Positions 1-11,644 of a DNA stretch of 64,000 nt are shown here, piece after piece. The notes below the pieces were generated by a model. That model ran no database searches. It saw only the letters and a program-made list of their open reading frames with translations, and was not told the origin of the DNA. Each line of letters starts with the position of its first letter. Within the stretch, counting starts at the first letter, position 1. Source of the DNA: Incurvaria masculella (lineage: Eukaryota > Arthropoda > Insecta > Lepidoptera > Incurvariidae); contig OX335650.1 of NCBI GenBank assembly GCA_946894095.1, positions 20,682,001 to 20,746,000 on the forward strand, read 5' to 3'. The position numbers and the translations under genes were made by a program.

Positions 1-121
1 TGACGCGCGTTGAGCGATGGTATAGTAAGGACAGGGAAATGGGGTATGAAACCCTACATCTCTTCAAGGTGGAGTCTCTAAATCATATCAGAAACCTACT
101 AAAAAAAATACGAATACTGAC

Positions 122-322
122 CTGAAATTTCTTTTCTACAGTGGCGTACGGTATCGCCAAGTATTTGTCGTGCGTTTCTTCGGCGATGCCTCTCAACTTT
201 CCCTGTGGGATCTCGACGACAGGGGTCCATTGGAAATCAAAAAAACCCACGCCACATTTCGGCGTTATCAGCACACATAACACCGATAGCCCTACCAACT
301 TAGAACTGTGGTTTTGTGGCAT
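122..322 (-). CDS. Carboxylesterase A, exon 1 (gene continues off the left edge)
   Basis: First coding exon of a secreted insect carboxylesterase (alpha/beta hydrolase fold). The ATG at 322 opens a signal-peptide-like stretch (LVGLSVLCVLI) followed by the family's N-terminal strands, WTPVVEIPQGKLRG and KYLAIPYA. An in-frame ATG at 400 would put 26 polar residues before the signal peptide, so 322 is preferred. The exon is 67 codons and ends phase 0 at a good donor (TTTCAG|GTCAGT), at the same place in the protein as exon 1 of the neighbouring esterase B. The two exons share the WTPVVEI.QGKLRG and KYL.IPYA blocks, so they are tandem duplicates. Catalytic residues lie outside the window, so activity cannot be judged. 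Confidence 0.88.
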
Positions 323-701
323 GACTGATCTAGCTGAAGAGACGTCAAAGCGCCGACTGACTCCAACGAACTTGACTCGAAGAGCACTTCGCTGTAGCAT
401 TGACCATCAACCGTGCTAACATGATTGTTGACCATGATATTGCTGTCAAACATTGAGCGGCAAGCCGAGGTGCCTGCCTTTACAAATGTATTGTAAAATT
501 CTTACATTTGCTTGCTATGCTGTTTACATTCCAAAATAATAATTTTCCTAAACAGTCATAAGACATGCTGAAATGCGTATCAAACTTGTGTTTTCGGTGC
601 GAAGAGACACTATATGTTGGTATGACTACAGATTCACAACCAATATTTATTAATCCATGGTAAGGTATAGCGTTTTTAATTATAGAAAATAAATTCGTAA
701 A
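323..701. other. Upstream flank of esterase A, nothing recognised
   Basis: AT-rich with no coding similarity. Any promoter of esterase A would lie here, but I see no convincing core element. Confidence 0.4.
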
Positions 702-836
702 AAATTGGATGAAAAGATGGTCGAAGCGGCAATTATTTATATCTAGTTCAATGATCGTGCACATAAAGGCATGGCACCTAATTCACCTGTTGGGGTAATA
801 TAATGACGATATGGGTGTGGTATTTAGCCATCCATG
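702..836 (+). mobile_element. SINE body fragment, old
   Basis: GATGAAAAGATGGTCGAAGC, AAAGGCATGGCACCTAATTC and TTTAGCCATCCATG with many changes. Confidence 0.65.
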
Positions 837-1371
837 AAAAGTCTACTACAAGGTCGACGTCAATATGACAGAAAGAGAGATCGAATGCATCTCTACATAT
901 TTCCGGTGTAACAATATGATAGTATGCATCGACCAGGCATGTCAACGACGCATGTATAACTTGTGATCAATTATATTTATTCTATTTTTAGAAACAGTGT
1001 CAAGGCAATGGCGATTACATACCTGCAGCTAATTTATTGCAGGTGGAGCTATTATAATTATTGAATTAAGTGGTCTCGCTGCATTCCTATAAAATTCAGT
1101 GTCTGGCGTCTGTCTGGCTGTTATCGTGCAACTTGAGAACCCCTTACTTGATTTGGATGCAGTTTGTTTCTGCGTATAGATTTTTTTTTTGAACACTCAA
1201 CCACACCACGATACCAAACACCACATCCCTAAGGAACGAGGTACCATGCCAGGAAATTAAATGACACAAATTATAAGCCCATCTTAAGGATCAGGTTCAT
1301 CAAACATAGTGTGAAGAAGCACCTGGCCGTCCGGTATGGATTTCGCAGCCCCCATGAAAGTTGGAAAGTGA

Positions 1372-1622
1372 ATCTGTCTGTCTGTCGCGTTTTACGCCTA
1401 AATCGCTGAACCAATACTGATGCATTTTGTTATAGAGATATTCTGGAACTTGGAGAAGGACAAAGGCTACCTTTTGTGGCGAAAACAAAACTCAAAGGGG
1501 GTGAAACAGGGGATGAAAGTATGTAAGTTTGTATGGCGAACTCAAATATTATCTCTAATAATTCAGCCCGACATCAGTCTAAAACGACATTAACCCGAGC
1601 GGAGCCGAGTGCCTCAGCTAGT
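1372..1622 (+). repeat. RTE-type 3' derived repeat
   Basis: TGTCTGTCTGTCGCGTTTTA then CGAGCGGAGCCGAGTGCCTC and AGCTAGT, a pattern I know as the 3' part of lepidopteran RTE-derived repeats. Confidence 0.5.
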
Positions 1623-2180
1623 CCTTAATAATAATAAAAAAGTAAAATCAGAACAAAGTCTAGAGAACCTCTTATTTGTGTATGGTTTGAATTTAAAAGT
1701 TAAGCCTCTTCAAAGAATAAACATATGAAACCGCCATTCGACCAATGGGGATGAAAACTGATTATTTATCACGACAGGTGGCGTCCAAGCGAGCTCACCT
1801 AGAAGATTTGTCAAAGGTGTCAGATACCATACAAAATAAAACAGAATATATTTTAAAATGTTGTTTACTCATCCCACGTAATTAAAATGACTCAATTTTC
1901 TCGCTATTATTGTGAGAATTATTTTTTCAAAGTCATCATAATCAAATGAAGTAGTAGGAAAGAAAATATCACAAAACATAACCTATAATATTTCATTTCA
2001 AACTTTGTGCTGATCATTAAAGTTACTTTAAAGACAAACTAAAGCTCTTTTTTTCCTCCAACTGTATCCATAAAATCGTTGACAGGAATGAAAGTTTTGA
2101 CATTTCTAAGGTAAGGTCGCTCATGCGCTACCTACAATAAGCATAGAGTTTTCTTCGCCGTTCTCGATTTGTCTCAAAAA

Positions 2181-2476
2181 CGGGCCAAGTGCGAGTCGAA
2201 CTCGCACAAGAAGGGTTCCGTACCATCAACACCAAAAAATTACGTTTTTTGTATGGGGCCCCCCTAAAATTTTTATTACTTTTTTATTTTACCTATTTGT
2301 TGTTATAACGGCAAAATAAATACACACTCTGTGAAAATTTCAGCTGCCTACCTATTACGGTTCATGAGATACAGCCCTGTGACAGACGGACGGACGGACG
2401 GACGGACGGACGGACGGACAGCGGAGGCTTAGTAATAGGGTTCCGTTTTCACCCTTTGGGTACGGAACCCTAAAAA
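2181..2476 (+). mobile_element. GGCCAAGTGCGAGTCG repeat (SINE-like), copy 1
   Basis: CGGGCCAAGTGCGAGTCGAA resembles a Pol III A box and GGGTTCCGTACC a B box. It ends with a CGGA microsatellite and TACGGAACCCTAAAAA. A very common lepidopteran repeat. Confidence 0.85.
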
Positions 2477-2698
2477 TACAATCAGCAAGGCAATTGGTAA
2501 GCTGTATGCATGTGTATTGTTGTTCTTAATATATAGGTCAATGGTTGTTCTGCTTATTATTGTAAATGCTAATTAAATATGCCTCAAAATAAGAAAAAAA
2601 TACCTGTCTGAGTGATATACTTGTCTACCAATATGACCAATACAAATAAAATACAATACAAATAACGAACAGTTTTTAATAGTGATACTTTTGAGATT

Positions 2699-2895
2699 AC
2701 CGCGGTCGTTAGACATGTTTGAAAAATGTTACGGCTTTTCACGCGGCAGGGACAGACATTCTCCGACGTTTCAAGCTAATCATTCAGCCGGTTGTCAAGA
2801 AGGCATCAGCCACGTTCGTACGCAGCAGACGACAGCTCGAAACGTCGGTTAATGTCTCTTCCTGCCGCGTGAAAAGCCGTACCTAACATTTTTCA
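2699..2895. mobile_element. Foldback MITE, GTTTGAAAAATGTTACGGC ends
   Basis: Inverted arms of about 60 bp: GTTTGAAAAATGTTACGGC / TCACGCGGCAGGGACAGACA and their complements at the right end. Lies in the 3' flank of esterase B. Further copies at 31926-32266 and 58633-58815. Confidence 0.85.
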
Positions 2896-2903
2896 AACAA
2901 AAT

Positions 2904-2909
2904 TTTATT
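2904..2909 (-). promoter_or_regulatory. Poly(A) signal of esterase B
   Basis: On the minus strand AATAAA lies only 5 bases beyond the TGA stop at 2917-2915. The 3' UTR would therefore be very short, ending before or inside the foldback element at 2699-2895. Confidence 0.55.
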
Positions 2910-2914
2910 AGTCA

Positions 2915-5900
2915 TCAAGTCCTGTAGCCATGCTCGTCGTAGATGTCCCTCCAGAGCCCCAGGCGGCGGGGGTTCAGCTCCCCGCGCATGCGCATCTCCC
3001 GGTCCAGCTCGTAGAAGCGGAGCTGCGCAGGCGTGCTCGGGTGCCACAGGTTGGGCAGCAGCCGTGACTCGGACGGTGTCGGGTTGCTGCGGGAACGGAT
3101 TGCTAGTTCTATGAACGGGTAGATGGATGCTGTAGAGCTACTGCTACAGTATGCGCCACGAATGAAGAGAGTAATTGTCATGAGTAAGAACCCACCGATC
3201 CTCTAGATCTTTTATCTTTAGTATCGGTAAACTATGGAATCGAACCCTGCTGAAGTTTTTCCCTCAAAGTATAACCTGGGGTCCTTCAAACATGGTGTGA
3301 AGAAGCACCTGGCCGGCCGGCATGGTTTTTGCAGCCCCTGTGAAATTCCGAAAGCCCATGGGCGCCGTCGGGCGCCTTTTTTGTGGGGTCCTGGCGTGCG
3401 CCATTTCCCGCGCTTAACATAAAAAAAATATTGAGGGACCGATTTCTTACGATCTCACAAAAAAACGTGTAGGTAGGTCAATGGAAAATCAATGTTAATG
3501 CGGCGAAACTAATTGAAAGAGATTCTTGAAATAAAATAAGAATAGCTTTTTAATATTTTTAGAATGAAAAAATAAGTTAATACAGAAAATAAATGATGAA
3601 ATACAATGTATGATGGAGATGAGAATGCTTGCATGTTTAGCGCTTTCTACCCATACCCGGTTGAGGCATCATTGCAAGTTGATATTTTGCATGTATTTAA
3701 TGGTTAAAACATTACACAATATTCTTTTGTTTAATCTTCTTCTATTAAAATATCATAGAATGTTTCTAATGCATTACGTGCATTGAAAGCATAGAACAAC
3801 CAGAATAAGAATCATAGAGAATGCCAGAACAAAAATGTATGCTTATTTTAAAAATCGAATTACAATAATTTTAATCAGTATTCTAATTGTAAATGTCGCG
3901 ATCTAACCTCTAAATGATTGTAAGTTCTAAACAACATAGAGAACGTCTCACCCGGTCTTAGCGAAGTCGGTCCACAGCCGCGCCATTCGTCGCGCCACGA
4001 GCAGGTCGGTGCCAGCGAGCGGCGCCAGGCGGCCGGAGGGCTCGAACACGTAGAACGCCTCGTCGAAGTGCGCGGCGCCGCGCTGCCCCGGCAGCTGCGA
4101 CAGGGCCCGCCCCACGTTCCGATCGGACTCGTACGAGAACAAATAGTTGAACACCGGCTGGCCCGATCGCAGGTGGAGCTCCGACGCCCTCACCACGGCG
4201 AAGTGGAAGAATGCGTCGGTCAGGAAGTCGATGATCTCCGCGACGTTCTCCTTGGAATACGTCTTATTACCGAAGTAGAACTCCCTCACGTCGGCGGCTA
4301 CCGCCTTTTGGACTTCGATGGACTCGAATTTTATGTCATCCGGCAGCAACGCTTCGAATCTTGAACTGTATTTGTCTAAATACTGTAAGCCTGTCCCCAC
4401 GAAATACATGGCCTCCCTGCTGTTGCAACCGATGATCATGGGGACTCCGTCGTACTCGCCGGAAGATAGCAATTCGTGAGGAGTTCTTGTCATAAATGGT
4501 TCCCCCCCCCGCCGAGAGTTTTTCCGCACAGGGTAAAAAGCTGAAGTCCTCACGAATGTCATTCGAATAGGTGGCCCAGACGATGTCGTTTGCACTAGTG
4601 TTCCGGAAGATTGCTAGAAGCTCTTTGGGGTCCATAGTTATGTATCCGAGTTTCTCGACAATTCTGCTGGCTTTCTCGACGGGATCGTAGTTGAAGTTAA
4701 ACGGCGAAAGAGCAGTGGTGCTCTGGAGAATGGCTCGATGAAATAGTCCTTGCGCCATTTTGGACAAAACTAAGAAATCGGTCGATGCCCCACCCGCGCT
4801 CTCTCCGAAAACTGTGACTGACGCCGGATCTCCTCCGAAAGCGTTAATGTTGTTTTTTATCCAGCGCAAAGCCGCAACTTGGTCTTTCAATCCGGCGTTC
4901 CCTGGGGCTCCTTCTATGCCCAGACACAAGAAACCGAAAGCTCCTAGCCTGTAGTTGATCGTTACGACGATGACCCCGTTCTCGACTAAGCGCTCCGGGC
5001 CGTAGAACAAGGAGGAACCGCTGCCGATGGTGAACCCTCCGCCGTGGATGAACATCATGACGGGAACTGGACGCTCGGGGCTGGCATTCTTCGGTGTGTA
5101 CACGTTGAGAGTCAGGCAGTTCCGCTCGGTGCCGAGGGGGATTCTGTACTGCTGAGTTTGCTGCTTGCATTTTCTGTCGATGATCGCGTCGAAAGTGCCG
5201 TTCCATGGTGGCGGTTCTTCGGGGGCCTACATATGAAAACAAATAAGAAGGGCCCACCGTTGCAACTCCATAAAGTTGGCTCCCGAAACTATGATAACGT
5301 CCTGAAAACAGTATTTAAAAAAAGCTTATACTAGCGATGACCATGTTTTATATTTCGCCCATATCTTAGTTTCGTTACTACACAAGTATCAGCAGCCCTA
5401 TTACAGGAATTCCTTAATCAGGAACCGCTTTATGGCGGTTTTCAAAGCGATTTTTCAAGAAAATCGCATTGAAATCGTTTTCTAAACTCAGGATTCCTGG
5501 TTACGGAATTCCAGGAATAAGCTTACTTTACTTTACTCCAGATTTACGGTAGTATCAGTAGTACCTATTGAAAATAATGCGAATAAAATTTTTGGGACAA
5601 TTTCCATTCTTATTTTAGTTTCGGGCGCCAACGATTTGGAGCTCAATGGACAGAAGATAATGTTAAAATCAATACCTATTTTAATTTAAATGCTTTTGTA
5701 CCTTTTCTTTTACTTAGGACAATTTTACTAATTATTGTCTCAGGGTCTCTTCCACCAAGTACTGATTAGCTTAATCATCACATTAAAGAGCCTTTCTTGC
5801 CATCTAGCAATCGAAACCAGTACAAGATGATCAGCACTTTAGTAATAAAGGCCCTTTAAGTGTTGATCAAAATAAATCAGCACTTCGTGAAAACCAGGCC

Positions 5901-7188
5901 CTATCAGTATCTTTATTATTGGAACTGGGATGTAGTTGGAAATTGTAGTCTAACGTCGAAAAGTCGAAGCGCGAGGGTCAGTTTGAACCATAGACCTAGC
6001 ATTGCGCGCTTTGAACCATAAAAATAATATTGCTTTATCTTGATATTCGAATAACTAATACATTTTCACAAACAACGGATTTATGTAATAGGAACAACTA
6101 GGTATGCTCTGTAGTAAATTTGCTAATATTAATTTTACGGCCAATTCCTATGACATTGACTGTGAGTGGAAACTTGTCTTCGATCAATATTCACAAATGC
6201 TAACGAGTTCTTGACTACCGTTTAAGATAGACACATCAATATGGCCTTTTGACTGTACCTACTACAGTAAATGTAATATGACGATATTTTATATAAAAAA
6301 TGTTAGAAAAATGGTAAAGAAATCAATACAGTTGGTTCAATAACTATGTAAATAAAAAAACGAAGTACCAACCACAATTTGAATAAGTTTCTATATAGTG
6401 TTCCTAATTTGCAAATTTTTTTATAGAACTAACTACATTGAAAACGTTATATCCATTCATTCTTGGGAGAGTGAAGTAATTTACCCAATTGTACCAGTAT
6501 TTTTAAAAGGAACCAGAAACCACCAGACAGTGCAAATAAATTAGTTTCAAACGACATGAAATTCGAGTGTTTTTATCTTGATCCTTTTCACTTTTGGGTC
6601 TCACTCAGGGTGTATTGAGTTGTTTGGACATAGACAGTGAAAGATTAACAAAAGAAAGGCGGTAACATTTTTACAGAGCATACATGAAAATACGTAACTA
6701 CTTATCTCTGGAGAGAGGAAGCGAAAGAAGTATATGATCGTGCCGTCATCTCTGCTGCCCACCTCTCCAGGGAACGGCGTGGTGTTTGAATATACGCATG
6801 TATGTATTGCAAAAAAGTTAATGTTTTTAGATCCTTTTGTATTCGTAATCTACAATTTAGTTTTATCATATTGGTAAACTATTTTTGACGGGAGAATGGC
6901 TTAGTTATTTCGCGTCGTTACGAAAGGCGAAACCTAGAACTGAGATAGTGTAAAAAATCCTAGCCTAATGTGTCAGGCCTGTATACGTGCACGTGTTACC
7001 TTAAATCTCCTCCGCACCCTGGCGTACGGTATCCCTAGATACTTGTGGTACGTGGTGTCGACGAGACCCCGCAGCTTGCCTTGGCCTATCTCGACGACGG
7101 GAGTCCAAGGGACACCAAGGAGGAAACTCTCAGAGGGACTTGCCCACGAGCTGAGCACAAGCACAGACAATATTCCGAAACTCGTCAT
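2915..7188 (-). CDS. Carboxylesterase B, three exons, one frameshift
   Basis: Predicted secreted carboxylesterase, about 545 residues, the usual length for insect COEs. Exons in transcript order: 7188-7000, 5226-3952, 3086-2915. Exon 1 carries a signal peptide (MTSFGILSVLVLSS) and WTPVVEIGQGKLRG. An upstream in-frame ATG at 7251 also gives a hydrophobic start. Exon 2 holds the oxyanion HGGGF (about residue 124), the nucleophile elbow FGESAGG (Ser about 206), the acidic residue in NSREAMYF and the catalytic His in AAHFDEAFYVF. Exon 3 ends in a charged tail and TGA. Phases are 0 and 2. GESAG rather than GQSAG argues against a juvenile hormone esterase. A more likely role is odorant, dietary or xenobiotic ester hydrolysis, but the substrate is unknown. 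In exon 2 a run of nine C at 4502-4510 shifts the frame by one base. Removing one base restores every downstream motif and the exon phase, so this is either a recent lesion or a sequence error. Confidence 0.94.
3234..3428 (+). mobile_element. LINE 3' end with CACCTGGCCGGCCGGCATGG
   Basis: Reads AEVFPSKYNLGSFKHGVKKH then LAGRHGFCSP, ending in a stop and poly(A). Esterase B intron 2 borders it. Other copies: 1296-1366, 10229-10437, 36772-36890 (minus), 39984-40113 (minus), 49972-50047. Confidence 0.65.
3430..3945. other. Esterase B intron 2, unique AT-rich part
   Basis: No open frame, repeat or RNA that I recognise. Confidence 0.5.
5403..5520. repeat. Short foldback, GGAATTCC ends
   Basis: GGAATTCCTTAATCAGGAA pairs with the inverted TTCCTGGTTACGGAATTCC. 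About 118 bp, in esterase B intron 1. Confidence 0.7.
5738..5905. mobile_element. MITE with CACCAAGTRCTGATT ends
   Basis: CCACCAAGTACTGATTAGCTT at the left is inverted as AAATCAGCACTTCGTG at the right. Single copy in esterase B intron 1. Confidence 0.75.
5906..6999. other. Esterase B intron 1, unique part
   Basis: Nothing recognised beyond AT-rich sequence. Ends at the exon 1 donor TTTAAG|GTAACA on the minus strand. Confidence 0.5.
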
Positions 7189-7729
7189 ATTTTGATGCGA
7201 ATAGAGGACCGATAGCGCTCCGAGAAGCAGGAAGACTAAATTGAATGCCAAGAGGCTGAGATTTTAAAGACACGATTCATGAATTAGTAATTCTATTTTG
7301 ATCGTTCATTTCTTGCTTATTGTAAATTGATTCGACCATGTAACCGCCTGGTTAAAAGTTTTTTGGATCATTGATGGTGATTACAAAACAAAAACGAAGC
7401 GGATTGTTTTTTCATCATGACAGTATGATGAATGCATTATGAATTAGACACAATCTACGAAGTATTTAGGTAGGCGCCCCCTAGAGATTCTAAAAAAGGT
7501 GCCAAATATAATGCAACCAAAGTCCTAAGTCTTTGAGTTGATTTGCTTGAAGTTCAAGCCTTGAACAATCATTCTCGTACGTCGAAACTCGAATGAATTC
7601 ACCAATGAGAATGAGAAAAGTATGAATTGTAGTAGGTAAAGTCAACTTGCCCCCCCCTGCGCCATCGGCTGGCGACGCCCTTGTGCATAAGTATGTACAT
7701 ATCATCGATACCAAATATATATACTTTTT

Positions 7730-8097
7730 AACCGACTTCAAAAAAAGGAGGAGGTTATCAATTCGTCTGTATGTTTTTTTTTTTTTGTTTTTTTTTATGT
7801 TTGTTACCTCATAACTTTTGCCTAGGTGAACCGATTTTGATGATTATTTTTTTAAATTTTAGCTAGTGCTTCCCAAGTGGTCCCATTTTAATTTGGTTAA
7901 GTTCTGACAATGATATCCATGAGAAAATCATAAAAGTCTTAAATTTGTATTAAGATGTGCGCGACAAATGGACGAATAACTCAATATAACGCCAACCGAT
8001 TTCGGTGATTCTTTTTTTATTGGAAAGGACGGGTACAAATTAGTAAGTGTACTTCAGATTCACTAAAAATAAACAAATAAAAAAAAATTTAACAAAA
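7730..8097 (-). repeat. AACCGACTTC-type interspersed repeat
   Basis: ACCGACTTCAAAAAAAGGAG and GGTTATCAATTCGTCTGTAT near the start, then T-rich tracts. A motif I know from many lepidopteran genomes. Family name not assigned. Confidence 0.6.
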
Positions 8098-8353
8098 AAA
8101 ATAACCGACTTCAAAGAAAAAGCACTAAAAAGTAAAAAATAATTTCCATTTTTGTAGTTACGATTTCTGTTATTTTTTGAGTCGGTGTCAGCCAAGGTTA
8201 GGTTAGGTTAGGTTAGGTTAGGTTAGGTTCTCTTGATTGGCGCAGCGCGTGCCCGGCTGACGCCGACTCAAAAATAACAGAAATCGTAACTACAAAAAAA
8301 TGGAAATTATTTTTTACTTTTTAGTGCTTTTTCTTTGAAGTCGGTTATGTTTT
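8098..8353. repeat. Foldback with telomeric GGTTA repeats in its loop
   Basis: Arms of about 100 bp (8098-8194 and 8251-8353) are near-perfect inverted copies containing AACCGACTTCAAAG. The loop holds about seven GGTTA units at 8196-8229 (the insect TTAGG telomere motif). The left flank 7730-7890 contains the related AACCGACTTCAAAAAA repeat common in Lepidoptera. Confidence 0.93.
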
Positions 8354-8889
8354 TTGGTTAATTTTTTTTTATTGTCACTGAAGAAGGAGACATATGGGCG
8401 TTGCCTGGGTCGCCGCGCCGCCGGCCGTCAACAAATTATCCAAATTGCCAAATCGCCAACCACAAATGATCAATTATGATGCAAAATATCAAAATCAACG
8501 CCAACGCATGATTAAACACGTCACTTTGGAGAGTATGGAAGGAATTCAATGCGGGCAAACCCTCCAATTTTGTAAAAATCTATGTCTGAATGTTTTGAAT
8601 TTTTGAAAATACCTCTTAGATTGGAAAATATTGGCTAATAAACATTGAAAAACGTTGTATTTTTTACGTTTATTTTCGAATTTTAATTACAGAAAAATAC
8701 AGATATTTACAAAAAAATCAAAACATTCGGACATAGAATGAAGCTTTCTCAAGTGATAAAAGAGGTTAACTAACATCTGACAACGTTAGGGCCTGCAAGA
8801 CAAAGCCATGCAACATCGTGCCTTGGCCAATGGACAAATGAATTTCATAAAATTTTTAAATCTTAGTTTTGCTGTGGCTTCAAGACAGC

Positions 8890-9002
8890 CTTAAGGGAAG
8901 GTCCTAGCATGTCACCAAATTCCTTCGGGAATGCGGTGTGTTGGGCTAGTATCAGGACGGTTCGTGTTATTAGCCATCCGAGTCCACTTACGTAAAAAAA
9001 GG
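8890..9002 (+). mobile_element. SINE tail fragment
   Basis: AAATTCCTTCGGGAATGCGG and GTTATTAGCCATCCGAGTCC. Confidence 0.7.
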
Positions 9003-9289
9003 TCAAATAGACACCTTTTTTTTTTATTTGTAAGCCAAACATCCCGAGAATGTTTTTTTTTAATCTAATTTTTTTGGAGCTTGGGTACACATAGTGACCA
9101 TGACATCGATATCTTACTTGACTATGTCCTTCTACTTAATATAGTGTTTACAAAAAGATACAAGTGTATTGCCTTCTCGGAGCCTGGTTGGCTCAACATG
9201 GTCTGGATGATTCCTGTGTCCATGGTAACAATCCCTAGCTGTTGCCTTTCAACTGCGCCCCTTACACATGTTTAACAAGGTTACAATGT

Positions 9290-9789
9290 TCAAGGTGGCC
9301 CATCCCGCTCATCTCCCCATACAAACGGGGAAAGAAGTTTTGCTCAAAATAGCTTTATTTGATCAAACTAGATGTCTGATGACCGTTGGCATTGTAAAAT
9401 TGTGTTTGGTTTCTAAGTTATAAGTTAGAATTTTTCACGCGTTTTATACAATAATTTTGGAGGTGGATTACGCAATGATAAAGTAAGAACATCTTAAAAA
9501 GATTAGTCATCAGACTTAGCTTATTTAATCAAGATTTATAATCAATTTGGTTTTTGTTATATTTTTGACTACAGCGGTCGTGGTTTACTTTTAGCTATAA
9601 GTCGTTTTGTAATTAAAATTTTCGTAAATCTTATCAAATCATTAAATACACATTGTCTTTTTTGTGGACATGTTGCATCTTCCTCATCACGGAGCCTGTC
9701 TTTTTTTTTTAAACAGAGAAGGTCCCAGAGCGCAACAGCACGGTCTTGTACCGTGCCCGCGAATGAGTTCGTCCCGCCGGGAAAATTAA
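9290..9789. mobile_element. TTAA-type element, GGYGGCCCAWCCCG ends, copy 1
   Basis: Matches the copy at 50686 over most of its length (CTAGATGTCTGATGACCGTT, AGCGGTCGTGGTTTACTTTT). The left TTAA is mutated to TCAA and the right end is degraded. Confidence 0.75.
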
Positions 9790-10228
9790 ACACATAGGTC
9801 AAGTAGGTAGGTACCAATAGGGCGATATGAACGGATAGACCACCATTCTTTTCCACGTGCCCTTCCAACAGGCAGCAGGTCCCTATTCACTGTGCTCATT
9901 TCTGCAATTACTCTAATTGCAAATGCCGTGTGAATTCCGGTATGAAAATAATGGGTCCCACTGGACTTATTCCCGTGCGTGTCGTAAGAGCCGACTCAGG
10001 GAATCATTCGTGGTTCAGATTCCGCAAACAAACTGTAGGTTCCCTAAAAAAATGTTTCCTGCAACCGTGCAATATAAGGAATTACCTGGGTGGGACCTAG
10101 GTTCCCGAGGGTTCCGTGAGGTGTTAGTTAAGGTTAAGTAGGTTAATGACATGACAGTTAAGTTTGATATTAGCCACCCAGGACCAGTAACATAAAATAT
10201 AGAACCAACCGATCCCGTAAATCCTATA

Positions 10229-10437
10229 TCTATATTGTCCGTAAACGGTAGAAGCTGCTCAATGTAGTGGCATTTCCCCCAAAGTACGCGTCCATCCAAT
10301 ATGGTGTGAAGAATCACCTGGCCGGCCGGCGTGGTTATCGCAGCCCCCCTGAAAGCTCTAAAGCCTGTTGGCATCCTCGAGCGCCTCTTAGGTGCGAGCC
10401 TGCGGCCTTCGCCATATTTCGTGCTTTAAATAAAATG
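10229..10437 (+). mobile_element. LINE 3' end, same family as 3234
   Basis: Shares GTGTGAAGAATCACCTGGCC and GGCCGGCGTGGTTATCGCAG. Frame broken. Confidence 0.6.
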
Positions 10438-10471
10438 CAGCGTATATCAGTTATAATGCTGAATATCTACG

Positions 10472-10823
10472 TTTATTTATGTAACTGGACATGGATAGCT
10501 AATACCAGACCGACCGACATGATATTAGCCCAGCAAACCACATGAAAACTAGGTGCCATGTCAGGACCTTCCTTATATTGCATGGATACAATGAACTGGA
10601 TGGAAAACACGGACAGCTCATTGCCGCTCCGACCATCGTTCATTCAATGCGATGGTACCAACCCGTTCAGGATTACCCTACCCATAGGAAGTAAGGAAAT
10701 GAATCTACAGTTTTACGTGGAATCCGAACCACGGCCGGCCTCAACGGTTGAAAACGGTCACCCATCTTGAACCCAACTGCGCTCAGTTGCTTCACCCAGC
10801 CACGCGGCACTGGGCTACCGAGC
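10472..10823 (-). mobile_element. SINE with diverged 5S-like head
   Basis: Same body as the copy at 46707. The head keeps AAGCAACTGAG and AAGATGGGTGACCG on the minus strand. Confidence 0.75.
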
Positions 10824-10884
10824 CTGACGAATTAGCTTTCTTTATTCTGCATACTTATAACCGCGTTTTTTGTTTGACCCTAGC

Positions 10885-11290
10885 CTATTATCCAATGGTT
10901 TCTGGTGTCCGAGGACGTGGGTTCGAATCCCATGATATGCACTTCTTACAATCTTATTTGAGATTGAAATGAATACGGATCACTTCATGGTTTGGAACCC
11001 ATGTAAAACTGCATGTCTCTTTCCCTATGTTCTAGGACTAGCGACCAGGGTTACACCCGCCGGCTTGTTACTATCATATTAGATGAAAGATTTTCGAAGC
11101 AGCAATAAGAAATTATGCTTGCATGGTGCGGAATCCATGTAAAACTGTAGTTTCCCTTGCTAGGTGGTAGGGTTAAGCCCGCTCGGGTTGTTACTGTCAT
11201 ATCGCAGGAAAAAATGGTCGAGGCAGCAATGAAAAATGGTTCGTTTTCCATCCAGTCCAATGTAGGCTGTTCTCATAAAGGGAATATAAT
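10885..11290 (+). mobile_element. Degenerate SINE pieces with a tRNA-like block
   Basis: GTGGGTTCGAATCCCATGAT (B-box-like) near 10917, then two body fragments (10980-11113 and 11128-11290), both starting at the TGGTTYGGAAYCCATGTAAA junction. Confidence 0.6.
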
Positions 11291-11644
11291 GACATTTTTT
11301 TTTTACCATGCATGTTTGGTCATTCAAAAAGTACGTAATAAGTAATAGAATGGCAATATGAGTCCCACACCGCGGACAAAACAGGGGTTTCATACTTGTG
11401 TTTATTCCTACTATCAATTTATTTTCTGCCCCCCAATTGGCTGATTCTAGAGCATTATATACCTGCGTCCATGAGAGTCCAGGATTACATTCCAGAGCAT
11501 CGGGCCGCAGGCAGACCTTATTCGTTGTTCGGATGACCTACACTCCAGTGTACTGAACTGCGAGCTTTCGGTTACTTCGCTAGCTGGAGGTGAGGCCAAG
11601 AGTTTACCTGGACATCCCATTCCAAGCAGCTGGTATTTTTCCGG

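Noticed and set aside
2392..2420. CRISPR-like short repeats (CGGA)n
   Set aside because: A microsatellite inside a SINE-like repeat, with no spacers, in a eukaryotic genome.
2915..7188. Juvenile hormone esterase
   Set aside because: The nucleophile motif is GESAG, not the GQSAG typical of that enzyme, so only a general carboxylesterase call is made.
8196..8229. Chromosome end
   Set aside because: Only about seven TTAGG units inside a hairpin, with genes on both sides, so an interstitial repeat.
8394..8606. 70-codon frame after the telomeric foldback
   Set aside because: No domain or homology recognised and no splice partner. Left unannotated.
10881..10950. Possible tRNA gene (GGGTTCGAATCCC block)
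   Set aside because: The B box is good but no cloverleaf acceptor stem pairs, and the flanks are SINE body. It is a SINE head.
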